From: Isochrysis galbana
Taxonomy: Eukaryota; Haptophyta; Isochrysidales; Isochrysidaceae
DNA length: 64,000 nucleotides
Assembly: GCA_018136815.1 (NCBI GenBank)
Contig: CM030945.1
Coordinates: 1,090,605-1,154,604 of the forward strand
Direction: 5' to 3'
The notes under the pieces are model-generated. The model saw only the letters and a list, made by a program, of their open reading frames with translations. It did not search any database and was not told the DNA's origin. Positions 1 through 13,054 of this stretch are shown here, one piece after another; the first letter of the stretch is position 1; every line of letters begins with the position of its first letter. The position numbers and the translations under genes are program-made.

Positions 1-2154
1 ACCGCGGGACCCCCGCGGGGCCCCGACTTCACTCCGCGCGCGCCGCGGTCGGCCAAGAGGTCGGCGACGGAGGGGGCCTCGCTGACGTGTTCCCACGCGC
101 TGTATTCAAGCGGGTGGACATGGGAGTCGAACCTCGGGTAGCCCGAGGTCTCGAGGGAGGTGAGCTCGGCTCGCTCGCGGAGTGAGTCTACGAGCAGCGG
201 CTCGTCTGACGGAGCGGCGGATGGCGCCGCCGTGTTGGAAGGGTCTTGCGGAGGCTCAGAGCCGCCGGTTCCGACGAAGTGGACCCCTTGTGGGTCAAAA
301 GAAGTTCCCGCTGTTCCCATGGGCAGAGAGGGAGCGGGACTATGAGAGGGCGCGGTCGTAGGCGCCAAGGCAGAATTTGTGCTTGTCGAACATGCGATGA
401 CTACAGGCTCGTAGGCAGAGGGCCGTTCGATCGAGCCGGCAGCTGACGCGGCCGTGAAAGAGTCGTTGTTTGTTGCTGGCGGGAAGATGTCTGAGAGGTC
501 ATAGTAGGAGTAGGGTCTGACAGTGTCTGCCATCGAGCGCTATGAGCGAAGAGGAAGACTGAGGTTCAGAGGATTGCAACGCGTGGCGTCGGAGAGTAGA
601 GACGAGGCTAGCTAGCGAGCTAGTGGAAGAGAGAGAGAATGAGACTGAGAGCTTCTTAGGTCCAAGGTAGACACGAGGGACTACAACGCGGGGACTCAAA
701 AAGTTGCCGGTCCACAGAGACACACAAACTAAACCAAACGGGGCGAAAACTAACCGCACTTGGACGGACGGCCAAGCGTCGGCACCAAGGCAACTTAGCA
801 GCGCACAGGCATGCGACAGAGGAGTCGGCACAACGAGGGCAGACCTCGCTGCTCGCTGGGGAGCTGCGACCGAGGTATAACAGAAGACAGACGACAATCG
901 TGGAACGTTTGATGACATCAAGAGAAAGTAGGAGAAGAGGCGATATACCCATCAACGAGACCTTGAGACTTAAAATAACTCACAGACTAGAAGTAAAAGT
1001 CTGTCCTCGTATGGAATACGACAATGGCGAATGCGAGCGGGGGTGGGGGTGGCGGCAGGAGAGGAGGGGAGCGCGGCGCGCGCTCCATGACCCTATTCCT
1101 ATTTCCGATTGTTTTAACAATAGTCAATAGTTGAGGGGAGGTGGTGGACAGATGGGGAGATAAGGGCGATAGCGATAGAGGTAGGGAAACCTAGGCCTAG
1201 TAGGTTTTAGTCCAGAATCTTCAGATGTTTTGTTTTGGTAGGATCTACATAGGCTTTCGCATCGGACTTCCTCAGCATGTTCTCTACTCTACTGCCGCCG
1301 CACACACTTTACTAGAGTACTCTGCTGCCAAGACGAGATGATTGACGAGATCCCCGAGTCGGCAGGGCCGACGACCGGGAGCGAGCGGCGGAGGGAGCGA
1401 GGAGAGGCGAGGAGGCGGGTGTTTTTTTATTGTGGGAGTTCCTCGACGGCGGCAGCGTCGGCGGAGATTGAAGTTCAAGTTTTTAATAAGGGGAAGATAG
1501 GGCTATCCCTCGCCTCCTCGCTCCTCCCCTCTGCCATTCATTCCTCTACCAGTGCCCCTTTCTTCTGTCTTCTGGAGCACCCCTGTTCGCTCCTCTCGAG
1601 CTCTCCTTCATGATTCTCTCCTTCGCGTCCAAGCGTCACTTTTCTCTCTCGCAGAGCCTTCTTCTTTTGCCTTCCCCCCCCTCCGCTGGCCCAGTCGCCT
1701 GCCTCCGCTCTCCTCCTCCCCTCTCCCCCTCTCTGCTGCCGCCCCCCGCATCCCGCAGTGGCGAGAGAGCATCGGGATCTCTGCGATCTCGCATCGCGCG
1801 GGGGGGGGGAAAGGGGGGGGGGGGAAGGGGCGGGCGGGCGGGAGGGCGGGGGGCAGAGTACTCTAAGGGGAGAGAAAATCGGGGGCAAGGGACGCGAGGA
1901 ATCGCATCTGGCGCCCAGCGCTCTCTCCTCTGCCTCTGCGGGCTCTCTCTTACGTCTCCACTCCCCTTCTTCCTCGCCTCTCTTCACCTCCCCTCACTCA
2001 CTCACCGTCTCGTATGATAACGACTAACTCTCTCCCTATCTTCTCTACTGTGTTCCTCCTCTCTCCGAGAATATCTCTCTTCCCTCTCTCTCTCTCTCTG
2101 CACACAGCCTGAACCCCTGAGCCAGCAGGGGGAGGAGCGCCAGGCCGCCACAGC

Positions 2155-2158
<4 letters not shown>
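1..2158. other. No supportable gene; low-complexity upstream region
   Basis: I see no convincing gene here. The open frames are short, overlap on both strands and are Ser/Pro/Arg-rich. Positions 500-960 have the GA/CG-rich character of the sequence next to the LINE derivative near 53.4-53.9 kb and might be old element leader sequence, but I could not align it by eye. Positions 1500-2030 are CT-rich with G-runs near 1800-1850. This may be the distal promoter of the glucan synthase gene that starts at 2418. Confidence 0.4.
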
Positions 2159-2190
<32 letters not shown>

Positions 2191-2405
2191 CCCCCCCCCC
2201 CCCCCCCCCCCCCTCGCCCTCGCCCTCTCCCTCTCCCTCGCCCTCTCCCTCTCTTTCTCCCTCTCCCTCTCCCTCTCTCCCGCTCCCTCCCGCCGGCGCG
2301 CTCTACCGCCCGCGCGTGCACACCACCTCCCTCGTCGCGCACCCTCCCTCCCTCCCTCCCTCCCTCCTCCCTCTCTACCTCTCTCCCTCTCCCTCCCCCA
2401 CTGCT
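2159..2405 (+). repeat. (TC)n / poly-C / CCCTCT tract upstream of glucan synthase
   Basis: A (TC)n run (about 2159-2187) is followed by an uninterrupted C run (about 2187-2213) and then degenerate CCCTCT/CTCC repeats to 2400. The tract ends just before the start codon at 2418. Polypyrimidine tracts of this type sit upstream of several genes in the window, so this one probably overlaps the 5' UTR or core promoter. That role is inferred. Confidence 0.8.
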
Positions 2406-2417
2406 TCTCTCGGCGTG

Positions 2418-5400
2418 ATGAAGCGGATGGGCGACTCTGGACGCTCCTCCTCGGTGTCGCTCGCTGCGAGGGACATGTCATACACCAACCTGGCCGCGAT
2501 GGCCGAGCAGTTCGGCACGTACCAGCGCATGCTGCCGGCAGGAGGCCCCAAGGCTGAGGACTCGACCGCATCGTACGCTCAGGCGATGGAGCTCATCAAC
2601 ACTGGGCTCCGCCTCGACGCGAACACGCCAGTTGAGGCCATCTCGTACTATCAGCGCGGAGGCGATATACTTTCGCGCGTGCTCGAGTCGGTGCGCCCAT
2701 CTGCGCCACTACACGACTTCCTCTTGTGGTCTGAGCACGGGAGGCTCTGAACCGGTGGCGTTCGAATGCTGCGGAAAGAGAGAGAGAGAGAGAGAGGCCG
2801 TCTTGTCTCACCCTGCTGGCTGTGTCTGCATTGAGCTCGATCCGCACGGCCCTGTGCACCGACGCAGGCCCCGCCTGACGAGGAGTCGGACAAGATGCAG
2901 CGAACTCTTGACATGATCGAGGAGAGGGTTCGCTTCATCTCGCGCACCATCATGGGCGGCAGCATCACTGACTCGCAGGTTGGTGCTCCTCTGCTGGCCC
3001 TCCTGGCTCGCGGGCGCTCTCTAGGATAAGCCCAGCGGCACTAACGTCATGTACGCTTAGCACAAGTGTCTGCGAACCGAACGTACGAACGATATTGGCT
3101 GATGGGCGCTGTGTGTCATCATAAAAGGCGTTCGAACAATTTCGGTTGCATTGTGGCTGGCGTAACGTGGGTCGCATGTGCTGCGTGCGATGCATCGTCA
3201 CGCAACACTATAGCACCCTGCAGGCTTTCTCGGCTGTGTGCGCTCTAGATCCCCGACTTCGATCCCCTGCGCTGTCTCGCCGCAGATGGCCTCTGCGCTG
3301 CCCCCCACGCCTCGCGAGCCTGATCTTGAGGAAGATGAGTACTTGGGCCTAATGCCATCAGATGAGCGAGCCTTCAACCTGTTTGATGTGAGGACCTCCC
3401 GCTCCGCCAGAAATTCGTATCCATCCTCATTGCTCTGTTGCTGCTGCCGTCATAAGCCGTAGGGTGGGATGAGGCTCTATGCCCTCGTGCAACGCCCGGG
3501 TCGGAAACGAATTGGTTCCGGGCGCTGACTTGTTAGCAGGCGTTTATGTCTCCCGTTTCCCCCCGGTTACGCCACACCAGGTCGCTGACAAGGACCATCT
3601 CCCTCGCGAGTTGCGTATGGCTCTCGCAAGCTTTGGCACCATTTTCCAAGAGCTCACTCGTGCTTTCGGATTCCAGCACGAGTCCGTCCTCAATCAGCAG
3701 GTCTGCGCTCTTTTGCGCAGCACAGTGCCAACCTGGCTTCACCCTATCTACTTGGTTTGACAGCGGTACCTCTCGGCACAATCATCCGCTCTCGGCCATC
3801 CTGCCACGATGTCGCAATTCCGCGCGCTGCAATGCTTGATTCATTTATTGACTGAAGGCACCCTGCGCTTTGTCTTGATCATTTCGGCAGGAGCACTTAA
3901 TGCTTCTTCTGGCCAACTCGGCTCGCGATGCTGATGGCATGCGCGTCCTGCATCGGAAGATGACCGCCAACTACCGAAAGTGGGCTGCCCACATGAAGGT
4001 GCCGCCGCAGTGCGCTGGGGATTCCGACATCGCTCAAAATAAGGTGAGATGTCCGGCAGGCACGGCATCTGGAGTTCGACATAAGGCGCCGGTGCAGCCC
4101 TCCCCCCCCCCCCCCCCCACCCGTGCAACACTTGACTTGCTGCAAATCTCCGCGTTGTCTCCCTTTAGGCGACCGATTTGGCGTTGTGGATGCTCATCTG
4201 GGGTGAGGCGGCAAATCTCCGGCACATGCCAGAGTGTCTTTGCTTCTTGTTCCATTCGATGCGCATGGAGCTGTGGGAGAAGCCTCTGCACGCGCCGCGC
4301 CGTCGCCCGCAGGTGCGCAACGCAACTCGCGCTCGCTGGTGGGAGCTGCAGAACGACTGTGGGGCTAAGGTGCATTTACACCCCGCACACTCCGGAACTC
4401 CACAGGGGTGGTTCCTATCTCGCGTCGTTGCACCCCTATACCGAAAGCTGCGCGCCGAGTTCAAGCGAACCGCGCCCAATGGCAAGCCGCTCGGCCACAC
4501 GCGAAAGGCTAACTACGATGATTTCAACGAGTTCTTTTGGCGACCCGAGGCGCTTGGATATTCATATCATGCCTCTGAGGACGCCGCGCCCGGGGACATT
4601 GGCGTTCGCGGCGCCGCTACGGGAGCAGCCATGCTGTCGTCTTCAGGGGTCGCCGCCGTCTCAGAAGTCTTTGGCGCCTCTGGCCTTGAGCTCGGTGTGA
4701 CCTCGCAGCCGGACATCAGGTGAACTTCGAAACTCTTTCATCTACTCCTTTCCTCAACTCAAATCCCGACGCTGTGCATCCTCAAAGCCTCCCTTGCGAT
4801 ACTAGACAACCTTCCCCCCACCCCCCTCCCGCAGTTCTTTTCCGGTGCTCAAGCGGTACATGGAGCGCCGTTCGTGGCTCACACCGATCCGCGCTTTCTG
4901 GCGCATTCACTCTTTCCTTATCGTCGCTCTTCACATCTGCATCGTGCTAGCGTTTGCGAAGAACAAGCAAGGCGTCGTTTTGGACGGAGCGCTTCTGCAG
5001 GTGCCTTGCTGTGAGCTCATAGTGAATGTGCCACATTATGGTGGCGTGTCATTCAGTCTCCACCACGCTTCCTTATTAAGCCTCCTGCATGCCTCTCTTC
5101 CTGCAGCTCCTCCTCGGGGCCTTGATCACATCGGCCATCTGCAATGCAATATTCGAACTCCTTGGGGGCTACACTCAATTCGGAATGCTCCACAACCATC
5201 TCGGCCAGGTAGCTTTTAGCCTGCATCAACGCTCGCTTGGCTATCCTGTAGTCCCTTCGCGCCACAAACATGCTGTGCACGCTCTGAGACGCGCTCATTC
5301 GTCTTGCACAGTTTGGCTCCCTCTCTCTTCGCTTCGTGGTGAAAGTCGCCCTAGCTGCGGCTCTCATCATCGAATACGGCAAGCTCCTCGATGACGCGCC

Positions 5401-8400
5401 TCTGGCCTTGCAGCACGTCCCGCCGTCGGTGTGGACACGCACTGTCTTGCTGCGCCACAGTCGCTTTTGCGCGGCCGCCGCTGCGTATGCGATCCCCTCC
5501 GCGCTCTCTCTCTTAGCCAACATCGTGCCTTGTCTCTCGACGTGGGCACGGAGCTGGACTGGGCCGGCGAAGTGGGTACTGGATGTACTCGAGCCACTCA
5601 ATCGGCTTTATGTCGGGAAGGACATCCACGTGGCGGGCGTGGCGCCTAAGCTGGCCTACTCTTTCTTCTGGCTCTCGCTTATCATATTCAAGCTTGGCTT
5701 CTCATACTTCTTCCAGATCCAACCCCTGGTGAGCCATCATAGAGCCGTCGGAGTTGCTAGGGTGTGACAAGACATACGATGTCTCGTGCCGCATGCGACA
5801 TGCCGTGATGGAGGCAGTGAATCCCACTCTTCTCACTGATGTAGGTTGAGCCGACGACGGACACCTGGTCGCTCGATCTCTCGGATTGGTGGCCGAGCGT
5901 GCGACTGGGCAAGATTCCAAACATGCTCGTCATCTTCGTTAACTGGGCGCCCGTGGTACTCATGTACATGCTCGATCTGCAGATCTGGTTCATGCTTTGG
6001 CAGGTGAAAATCGCAGGACGCCCGCCAGTACGCTCGAAGCTCCCATTGCAAGCTCTGTATTACTCTCCGTTCTGAACGTGAACTCTCCACGTGCCCAGGC
6101 CTTCTATGGAACCATGCTCGGCTGGACTCTGCACATTGGCGAAGTTCCAGATTTCGACACTCTCCGCGAGCGTTTCTTGGATGCCTCAGAGGCATTCAAC
6201 GCAAAGCTTCTGTCCAAGGACACTCCGCTCATCGTGGTGTCTGAACCGCCCTACGCACCACCCAATGCGGCTGCAACGTCCCCTTCTAGCGCCCCGACGG
6301 GATCCTTTGGCGTTTCTAAGAGCGGCAAGAAGGCTGGGCCCCTCGACGATCTCAAGGTTTCGCTCCTAGAGGCAGCCTCCTCACCCAGCTCGGCCGAAAG
6401 CCCTGGCGGAGCTCTGCGTAACGAGAGCCTGCGCTACTTTTCAGAGACATGGAACGCCATAGTTGGCGATCTCCGCGTCGCTGATCTCATATCAAACCGC
6501 GAGCTCGCGTTGATGTCGTTCAGCACGTGGGCAAACGGCGGCGGCATCGCTGCGGGCAACAAAGGCTCGGCGGCGTCGCAATCAGTTGGTGGGCACTTCT
6601 CGAGATGCGCTTACCTGCCGCCGTTCGTGACGGCTGGCAAGCTAAACGAAGTGTGTGTTGGGGGGGGGGGGGGGGGGGCTCGGTCATCGGCGCCTTCAGC
6701 CATAAAATTAAGCCCCTGCTGGACCCTGCTGTCTGCTTGTTTTCTCACCCGTCAATGCCCTCCCATGCTGGCCAGGCTTTCCACGCCGCTCGCCAGACCG
6801 CGGATGCGCTCAAGTACCAGACGCCCCGCAAGCGTATCTCGATGGAGGCAGCTTTGCACACTGTGATTGGCGCTTCAACTCCCGAGCGCGAAGCGCTCGT
6901 GGAGTTCTACGAGCTGTCTCGATGGCTGGTTTGCAGTCTGCTTGGCCCTCGGTGCGCGGTGCCGGTCTTGCCTCTCCCACCCCGCCCCTTAGTACGTCCG
7001 CCCCAGCATGCCACAAGACCTTGTGAATGTGGAGTGCACGTCTCAATTCTCTGAACCTCCACGCCCACGCCCACCCTTGCCTCCTCATTGCCGATCAGCC
7101 ACGAGTCTGCGCTTTCAAAGATCGACGCTGCATTCAAATCGCGCCTCGCGTCCACCTCGCTACTCGACGTTCTCTCCCCCTCCAAGCTCATGCATCTCGC
7201 CTCCGAGCTCGTCGCACTAGCAAAGACCCTTCTTGCTATTCCCCTTGACGACGCTGCAGCGACACCACCTGCTGCTGCTCGGCCGCCCGCCTCTGCATCG
7301 GCACGCCCTCAGGACGCCAGCCAGCTCAACTCGTCGCCTCCGGGTGGCCGCGCATCCTCTCCTGTGGGTGGTCGAACGACCGCAGCTTCTCTCGCGACGC
7401 GGACCCCATCAAATCCGCCAAATGCAAAGGTCCTTCCCGCGGACTCGAGCGGCACGGCCTCGCGCGTCACCGATCGACTCCGTGCAGTGCTAGACGCTCT
7501 TAAGGCAGCACTTGGAGGACCTGAAGCCGGACCTCTCGTTGGCGAAGTTGAATCCCTCAAGTTCACCTCAAATGGCTTCTTTTGGGACGAGGTCTATGCA
7601 CGTGACCGCCTCTCTGCTACGCTCTGTGGCTCTTCCGACGCTTCCGCCGGCGCATCGCGTATCCCTTCCCGTCAAGGTGGGCCGACCGCCGCCGACTCGG
7701 CTGCGAGATTGCGAGGCCTCGTTATGCTATGTTCGACCGCAAAGCTGGATGCCGAGCCGAGGCACCCGGAGGTAAGAATATGAGAGCAGGGAGGCCCCGG
7801 CGTGTTTGGCAAATATGCCACGCAATCAAGCCATGCCCCCCTCGTTGCTGTGCGCATCGTCATGCTGTCATCTGTCATGTGACTGTGTATTTTGGACTGA
7901 TACTCAACCTACCGAGTCCTCTCCTCAGGTACTGCGCCGCCTCCGGTGGTTTATTGGCTCACTTTTCATGGACATGCCCACTGCCCCGCCTGTTGCTCAC
8001 GCGCTCTCGTTCTCAACGCTAACGCCTTTCGCAACGGAAGACCTCCTCTACTCGGCGAGGGAGCTGGCTGCTAAGAACGAGGACGGGGTCTCAGTCCTCT
8101 ACTTCCTCAAGACCGTACATCCAGATGAGTGGCGCAATTTCCTGGAGCGACTCGGAGTCCGTGATGAGTCAAAGTTGTTCCTCGATCGCACGCTAGCTCT
8201 CGAGCTTCGGCTATGGGCATCCTTCCGTGGCCAAACGCTGGCTAGGACTGTCGAGGGAATGATGTGTCACGAAAGGGCGCTCCGGCTGCAAGCGCGTTGG
8301 GAGGGCTATCATGGCGAGGCCTTGGAGCAGCTCGTTCGCCAAAAGTATGCCTACGTCGTCTCGTGCCAAATGTATGGCACTCACAAGCGCAATCGCGACC

Positions 8401-11400
8401 CGAAAGCTGCGGACACCGAATTTTTGTTGCAAAGGTTTCCGAATCTCCGAGTCGCCTACGTCGATAAGACATCGACGTTGTCCAAAGTGCGCTCTGCAGG
8501 CCTAGTACCGCTTTGAATTGTCGATTGGAAAGCTGCGCGTCCGAGTCGCTTCACGCATCGTGAGTAGCACGAGTTCTCGTGCGCTTGCCCCGTTTTCCCA
8601 GCTTCTCGTACCTTTTCTTGCCTCTCCAGATTCCATACCCGGATGGCACCTCGGCCTTGCGCGAGACCATTCGCTTCTACTCGGTGCTCATCAAGGGCTC
8701 AAAGGAGGGAGGAGAGGAGGCTGTGCAGCAGGTGAACAAATGATTCACCGCAGCTACTGAGTCGCCCCCACCACGGCGCCAATCACATTCGTTGGGACAT
8801 GCATTTGACATTCGGCGCCTGTTTCTTTGTAGGTCTACCGTGTGCAGCTGCCCGGTGACATGATGCTCGGTGAGGGGAAACCTGAGAACCAAAATCACGC
8901 CGTCATCTTCACGCGTGGCGAGGCATTGCAGGCAATTGATATGAATCAGGTGAGACATTTCCGGGGTCTCATGTTGGCGGGTTCTGCTTTCGGCAGCAAC
9001 CCCGGCTGACGCAAGCCATTGCCTGCTCTGGTAGTGCGGCTATCTCGAGGAGGCCTTGAAGATGCGCAACCTGCTCGGGGAGTTCCGCAAGACCCCCGGT
9101 GCTACCATCGTCGGTTTCCGCGAGCACATCTTTACCGGCCAGCTTTCATCTCTCGCTTCGTACATGGCGCTCCAGGCGAGCCAAACAATCCAGTTGGCTT
9201 ACTGCCCACGTCGCGCACTAGTGCACGAACGCTATGGTGGTGCACGAACACTAGGGTGTTCCCTTGATGTACGTCTCGTCTCTCGGCTCTCGCTCACAAT
9301 CTGCTCGCGATCGTGCTGACTGTAGGAGGGCACGTTCGTGACGCTCACTCAGCGAGTCCTGTCGAATCCTCTTCACATCCGTCAGCACTATGGGCACCCC
9401 GATGTTTTCGACAAGGTAAGGGATCCTTCCATGCTGGCCGCATCCGCTTGATCATACGTGTCGCTGCCACGCTGGCCGGATTGGCCGCTCGCGTTGACTC
9501 TACTCTTCTCCGTTGTTGCAGATATTCGCTCTCACCACCGGTGGCGTCTCCAAGGCTTCCAAGGGAATTCACCTATCCGAAGACGTTTACGCTGGCTTCA
9601 ACCACACGCTTCGTGGCGGTAAGGTACCGTACGCTGAGTATGTGCAGGTGAGGCTCGAGATCACACTTTCTTTATCTATGCCACTGATCTGCATGGCCAC
9701 TGATCTGCATGAACGCATACTTGGTCGCCGACTGGAGCCAGTCTCTCATGCCCACGGCCATCTACGAAATCCCCACACAGGTTGGCAAGGGCCGTGACGT
9801 CGGAATGCAGCAAATCTACAAGTTCGAGGCCAAGCTCGCCTCCGGCAATGCTGAGCAGTGCTTGTCTCGCGACGTCTACCGCATCGCTCACCGCCTAGAT
9901 CTGGCGCGCTCGTTTTCCTTCTACTACTCGGGACCAGGCTTCTACTTCAACAATGCTGCCACCGTGTTCGCGATGTTCTTCTTTCTCTACATTCGCCTGC
10001 TCACACATTTGTTGCAGGTACCCCCACGCCCCTTTACTCAGGGCCGTAATAAAGCGCGATCGCTTGCCTCCTGCCTAACTCGCAGCGCCGACTCAGAAGA
10101 AGCGCACCATCACGCGTTCGCCCCCACTGCTTGACGCAGATCGACTACCAAGTTCCTGTTGCCGACCTCCTCAACGCCCAGTGGGTGGTCCAGCTCGGGC
10201 TTCTTCTCACGATTCCTATTCTCTGCTATCTAGCCGTCGAGCACGGTATCCGCCACGCGCTAGTTCAAGTGAGTCATGACTCGATAGATTCACCGTTGCG
10301 CACTTGTAACACCACGCCATAAGCCGCCCACTCCCAAACCCTGCCCCTTCTCTCCCTAATCGTGGCAGATGTGGCGCGTGAACGTGTCGGGCTCGCTCCT
10401 CTTCTTCATCTTCCATATGGGCACGAAAGCCTTCTATTTCGACTCAACTCTCAAATACGGCGGCGCAAAGTATCGCCCCACCGGCCGAGGATTTGTGATG
10501 CGTCACGAGGAATTCGCTGAACTCTTTCGCTTCTACGCTGGTTCGCACCTCTACAACGGTGCGCCTCCTTTCTGCGTAGCTCTTAGAACTTGGCAAGACG
10601 TGGTGTCAGCTGTGTGAACGGGACCGGCTGCATTTCGCCACATCCACCCTAGGATCATTCCAATCCCTTCCGCGTTACAGGGTTCGAGCTGTTGTGGGGT
10701 CTTATCCTTCTAAACAACCTTGGCGCATGGAGGGATGTCGGGGGCCAAGCCGCATACTGGCGAACTTGCTGGTCGCTTTGGTCGGTGGCCGTGGCTTGGC
10801 TCTTCTCCCCGTTCTGGTTTAACCCCCTCGCATTCGACTACGACAAGAACAAGCTTGACCTGGATTCATGGCTGCGCTGGATGCAGCGCAAGGACGCTGC
10901 CATTACATCGTCTTGGTGAGCTTGCCGTTCCCCCAGGCGATGAACATCCAGTGCTGCCGCGGGTAATCCATGCATCTGATGTGCACGGTGATAGGAAGTT
11001 TGCGAGGCTGCTCTGACCTCTCGAACCCGGGCCTTCACAGGGAGACATGGTGGCATGAGGAGCACGAGTACCTTGCAACAGCCTCGTGGGTCAAGAAGAT
11101 GCACATTTTCCTTCCAGCCATTCGCTATGCACTGACTTTCGTCGGCATTCTGGCGGCGCTCTCACGCCACCCGCTTCATGAGGGTGCGCCCTTCATCAAC
11201 GAGCTCCGCAACTTTGCGCTGGTGACGGGTGGCGCGCTCATCATGTTGTTGCTTCTACTCCAGGTGATATGCCTCCTGATATGGGATTGCCATAGCGCCA
11301 ATAGGCATTGGTGGCCTCATTTACGCGTGTGAAATGCACGACCTGAGGACGGTTGCCGCATGTGCCTCTGCAGCTGCCAACGACGCTCCGTGGTCGTCCT

Positions 11401-11917
11401 GTCATGCTTCGGTCGATATCAACGGCACTACTTATCGGCATCGCTATCGTCGTCCCATACACCGTGTCCACCCTCTCGTCCTTCGAAGTCGTCCACCTGT
11501 TTGCTGCGTTTGCGTACCTAACGGCTGCCGTTGTCAAGATACCTTTCGCCTTTGGCTACACGCCGGCCTTCACTGTGGCAGCGTGCAAGGCCTACGACTA
11601 CTTCACTGGAGGACTGCTTTTGGGACTCTGCCTGCTTCTTTCCCTCTCGCCGGGTCAGGTGAGAGACTTCCGACCTATAGGGCAATTTGCGCACCACCAA
11701 TCCACACACCCTTGCCTTGTTGAGCTTTGGGAAACATGGATGACCCAACGCCACATCAGACATCCCCGCGCACGAGCGAAGTCCAGCTGCTTGACAACGC
11801 GTCGCCAAAAATACCGTGCAGGTGATGAAGCATGCGCAAAATCGCGCCCTTCTTTCCGATGCTTTCAATCGCGGGGTGCAATATGCGGAGCTCTCGCGTC
11901 TTCTCATCAAGGACTGA
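2418..11917 (+). CDS. 1,3-beta-glucan (callose) synthase, FKS/GSL family, 27 exons
   Basis: Membrane glucosyltransferase expected to make 1,3-beta-glucan from UDP-glucose. My exon model is 2418-2690, 2868-2978, 3286-3387, 3581-3700, 3891-4043, 4169-4719, 4835-5000, 5107-5208, 5312-5728, 5845-6003, 6099-6650, 6776-6928, 7106-7771, 7929-8486, 8506-8559, 8630-8731, 8833-8949, 9035-9175, 9326-9415, 9522-9647, 9781-10017, 10140-10268, 10369-10558, 10681-10915, 11041-11263, 11374-11658, 11822-11917. It sums to 6,108 nt (2,035 aa), near the length of plant callose synthases. Residues 1-200 are helical and MIT/Vta1-like. The FKS1_dom1 motif ([17 protein letters not shown]) lies near 258-275. The catalytic glucan synthase domain runs from about 1180 ([34 protein letters not shown]) to the end, with membrane segments before and after it. 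Odd points: a GC-AG intron at 9176-9325, a frame break at 8487-8505, and an uncertain acceptor for exon 13 (7099 or 7106). Confidence 0.93.
8487..8505 (+). other. Apparent 19-nt intron or frameshift in glucan synthase
   Basis: Exon 14 reads through the conserved LRVAYVD motif and then meets an in-frame TGA at 8514. Reading resumes only in another frame from 8506, and that frame runs to a strong GTGAGTAG donor at 8560. The excluded piece begins GTGCGC and ends CCTAG. The options are a 19-nt GT-AG intron, a 46-nt intron (8460-8505) that would remove the VD of the motif, a sequencing indel, or a real lesion. Confidence 0.6.
9176..9325 (+). other. GC-AG intron in glucan synthase
   Basis: The exon ends ...TCCAG at 9175 and the intron begins GCGAGC. 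The acceptor TGTAG is at 9325. Joining there gives the family-typical order of a MALQ-like segment followed by [12 protein letters not shown]. Using the next GT donor (9270) would add about 31 residues not expected in the family. Confidence 0.65.
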
Positions 11918-12712
11918 AGCCGGAAAGCGGGCCGGGAGTTTGGCATTCCCTGGTCGAGTCGTGTCGCTCATTATCGATAGGGCCGCGTAATCAAATTTGG
12001 TCATGGCTCGGCGCTGTGCGGCACGGACGAGCCCAACAGCCATCGAAAGCCGCCACAGATGGAGGAATCGGCAGCCGCTGACATCGTTATCCAGAGGCGC
12101 CGTCGGCCAAGACGCGTGAGCATTTACACCGGCAATGAATAAGCAGCCACCGGGGCTGCCGTACGAAGGGCTCAGCTCTTCCTCACGTAATACGTTATTT
12201 GGGGGCGTTATTTGAAGCATTTCTTGAGGGTCGTCGTGAACGTTCTCCTCCTAGATTCGTGACGCTATGGGAAGTTTGAGGAAGCACGACACGCACGAGT
12301 TTCGGACTTCAATCATGCTTCCCATAGCCGGAAGGCGATATAAGCACAGTGATGCAGGCAGCCATTTTGCTTAACGCTTCCGCGCATCCTCAGGGTGTAC
12401 TCGTAAGATGACTGGCATGACAAGTGGTTTGTGTGAAGGAACGCTGCTATGTTCATGTTATGATCAGACCCTTTCAGATTTTTATTGGAGGCTTGGGGAC
12501 GAGTGTCGATGTCAGTCGCCCCTAACTGGCTGGGCTGTGAGGCTCAGGTGCATCGGGTCGGTTTGTTTAGGACGAGATACTCACGTGAGCGCGGCCCGGT
12601 CGGTAGGATGAAACCTGTACATGTCCGGTGCAAGCGCGATTCACCATGGTTTTATGTCGACTGATTGGGGTAAATGAAAGAGTCATCGGGGTAAATGAAA
12701 AGACACAACATA
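11918..12712. other. Downstream region of glucan synthase, no gene seen
   Basis: This holds the 3' flank of the glucan synthase gene and moderately AT-richer intergenic DNA. Open frames are short and have no recognisable motifs. No repeat copies were recognised. Confidence 0.4.
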
Positions 12713-12880
12713 AAAACTTTTGAATATTCTCATCACGCGCGCGGCCCTGAGGTGGTTATCTCGCAGCCACGCCCGATCCTTTATTTATTCTCCCCATCTT
12801 CCTGCCTTGCCGCCCTAGAAAGCACCACCCAACAGGAAAACACCGGCCACTTAGCGGCACGGGAGGAGGAAGAAGACCAA
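12713..12880 (-). mobile_element. 3'-end fragment of the LINE family
   Basis: On the minus strand this ends with the tail seen at the 3' ends of the LINE copies at 47.8 and 49.8 kb (plus-strand reading: A-run, then ACTTTTGAATATTCTCATC and CACGCGCG). The next 100 bases share blocks such as a CTCGCAGCCACG-type segment with the 47.8-kb copy. It is a 5'-truncated remnant with no coding left. The outer boundary is approximate. Confidence 0.6.
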
Positions 12881-13054
12881 CCGCTAGGGACTGGAACACC
12901 CGGCCCAATTCCAATCCCCCTACCCCCACAACCCGAGCCCCTAAGTAGCGGTAGCGGACGGGGGGAGTAGCCGCAAGGCAGGTTGGGAGGGGAAAGGAAG
13001 GAGCTAAGGAGTAGGGAGGCGGCTTGCTTTCATTCGTCATTCGGTACCGGAAGG

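Noticed and set aside
1998-2571. Two long minus frames upstream of glucan synthase
   Set aside because: They consist of REREREG repeats from (TC)n and run antisense over exon 1.
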